Assembly: GCA_002378585.1 (NCBI GenBank)
Contig: DFSJ01000024.1
Span: 1 to 11,892, forward strand
Direction of reading: 5' to 3'
Source: Flavobacteriaceae bacterium UBA3440
GTDB taxonomy: Bacteria > Bacteroidota > Bacteroidia > Flavobacteriales > Flavobacteriaceae
DNA length: 11,892 nucleotides
The position numbers were made by a program, and so were the translations under genes. The notes under the pieces are model-generated. The model had not been told where the DNA came from. It saw only the letters and a list, made by a program, of their open reading frames with translations, and ran no database searches. Shown piece by piece: positions 11,863 to 11,892 of the stretch. The number at the start of each line of letters is the position of its first letter. The first letter of the stretch is position 1.

Positions 11863-11892
11863 GCCGATGTAGCTCAGTTGGCTAGAGCAGCT
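11863..11892 (+). tRNA. tRNA, 5' part, probably tRNA-Thr; truncated by window edge
   Basis: The sequence GCCGATG (acceptor 5' strand, 11863-11869), T8-A9, D stem GCTC/GAGC with loop AGTTGGCTA (11872-11888), A26 and the first three bases of the anticodon stem form a normal tRNA 5' half. The anticodon lies outside the window. Thr is suggested because Bacteroidota usually carry tRNA-Thr(UGU) directly after hpf, ahead of tRNA-Tyr, tRNA-Gly, tRNA-Thr and tuf. This is an inference from synteny. Confidence 0.85.

Noticed and set aside
1..11892. CRISPR arrays, tandem repeats, insertion sequences
   Set aside because: No regularly spaced repeats, transposase genes or terminal inverted repeats were seen by eye.

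Overview
The window looks like a core-genome segment of a Bacteroidota bacterium, probably Cytophagales-like. Three things seen in the sequence suggest this. Promoters have the TTG - 17 to 19 nt - TAnnTTTG form of that phylum. Almost no gene has a Shine-Dalgarno sequence. The right end carries rpsU - xerC-like recombinase - hpf - tRNA, which in Bacteroidota usually precedes the tRNA/tuf/secE/nusG/rpl/rpo block.

Left third (1-4099, minus strand): a tryptophan operon in the order trpE-trpG-trpD-trpC-trpF. Junctions are overlapping or only a few bases long, and trpF runs off the left edge. Upstream of trpE is a complete ribosome-mediated attenuator. It consists of a consensus promoter, an 18-codon leader peptide with three consecutive Trp codons, a stem that starts just after them, and an intrinsic terminator 20 nt before the trpE start. 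The promoter is so close to the leader ATG that the leader message may be leaderless.

Middle (4100-5190, minus strand): a MarR-type repressor gene overlaps a YceI-family lipoprotein gene by 4 nt. A perfect 7-2-7 inverted repeat sits on the marR promoter, consistent with autorepression. Divergently (5287-6824, plus strand) lies a tight cluster: a rhodanese, a PspC-like small membrane protein and a two-TM K+ channel with an RCK domain.

Next (6920-10173, plus strand): an AGCS sodium:alanine-type symporter, a membrane-anchored helix-hairpin-helix protein whose first codons encode a terminator-like hairpin, and an acyl-CoA dehydrogenase with its own promoter.

Right end (10199-11892, plus strand): rpsU, the only gene here with a strong Shine-Dalgarno sequence (11 nt of complementarity to the 16S tail), then a strong terminator, a Xer-type recombinase, a short hibernation-promoting factor, and the 5' part of a tRNA, probably tRNA-Thr. 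The tRNA promoter lies so close to a terminator hairpin that transcripts from it should begin inside the hairpin's 5' arm.

I see no mobile element, CRISPR array, prophage or obviously transferred gene. The interest is mainly regulatory: the trp attenuator, the rpsU translation signal, and terminators overlapping promoters or coding starts.
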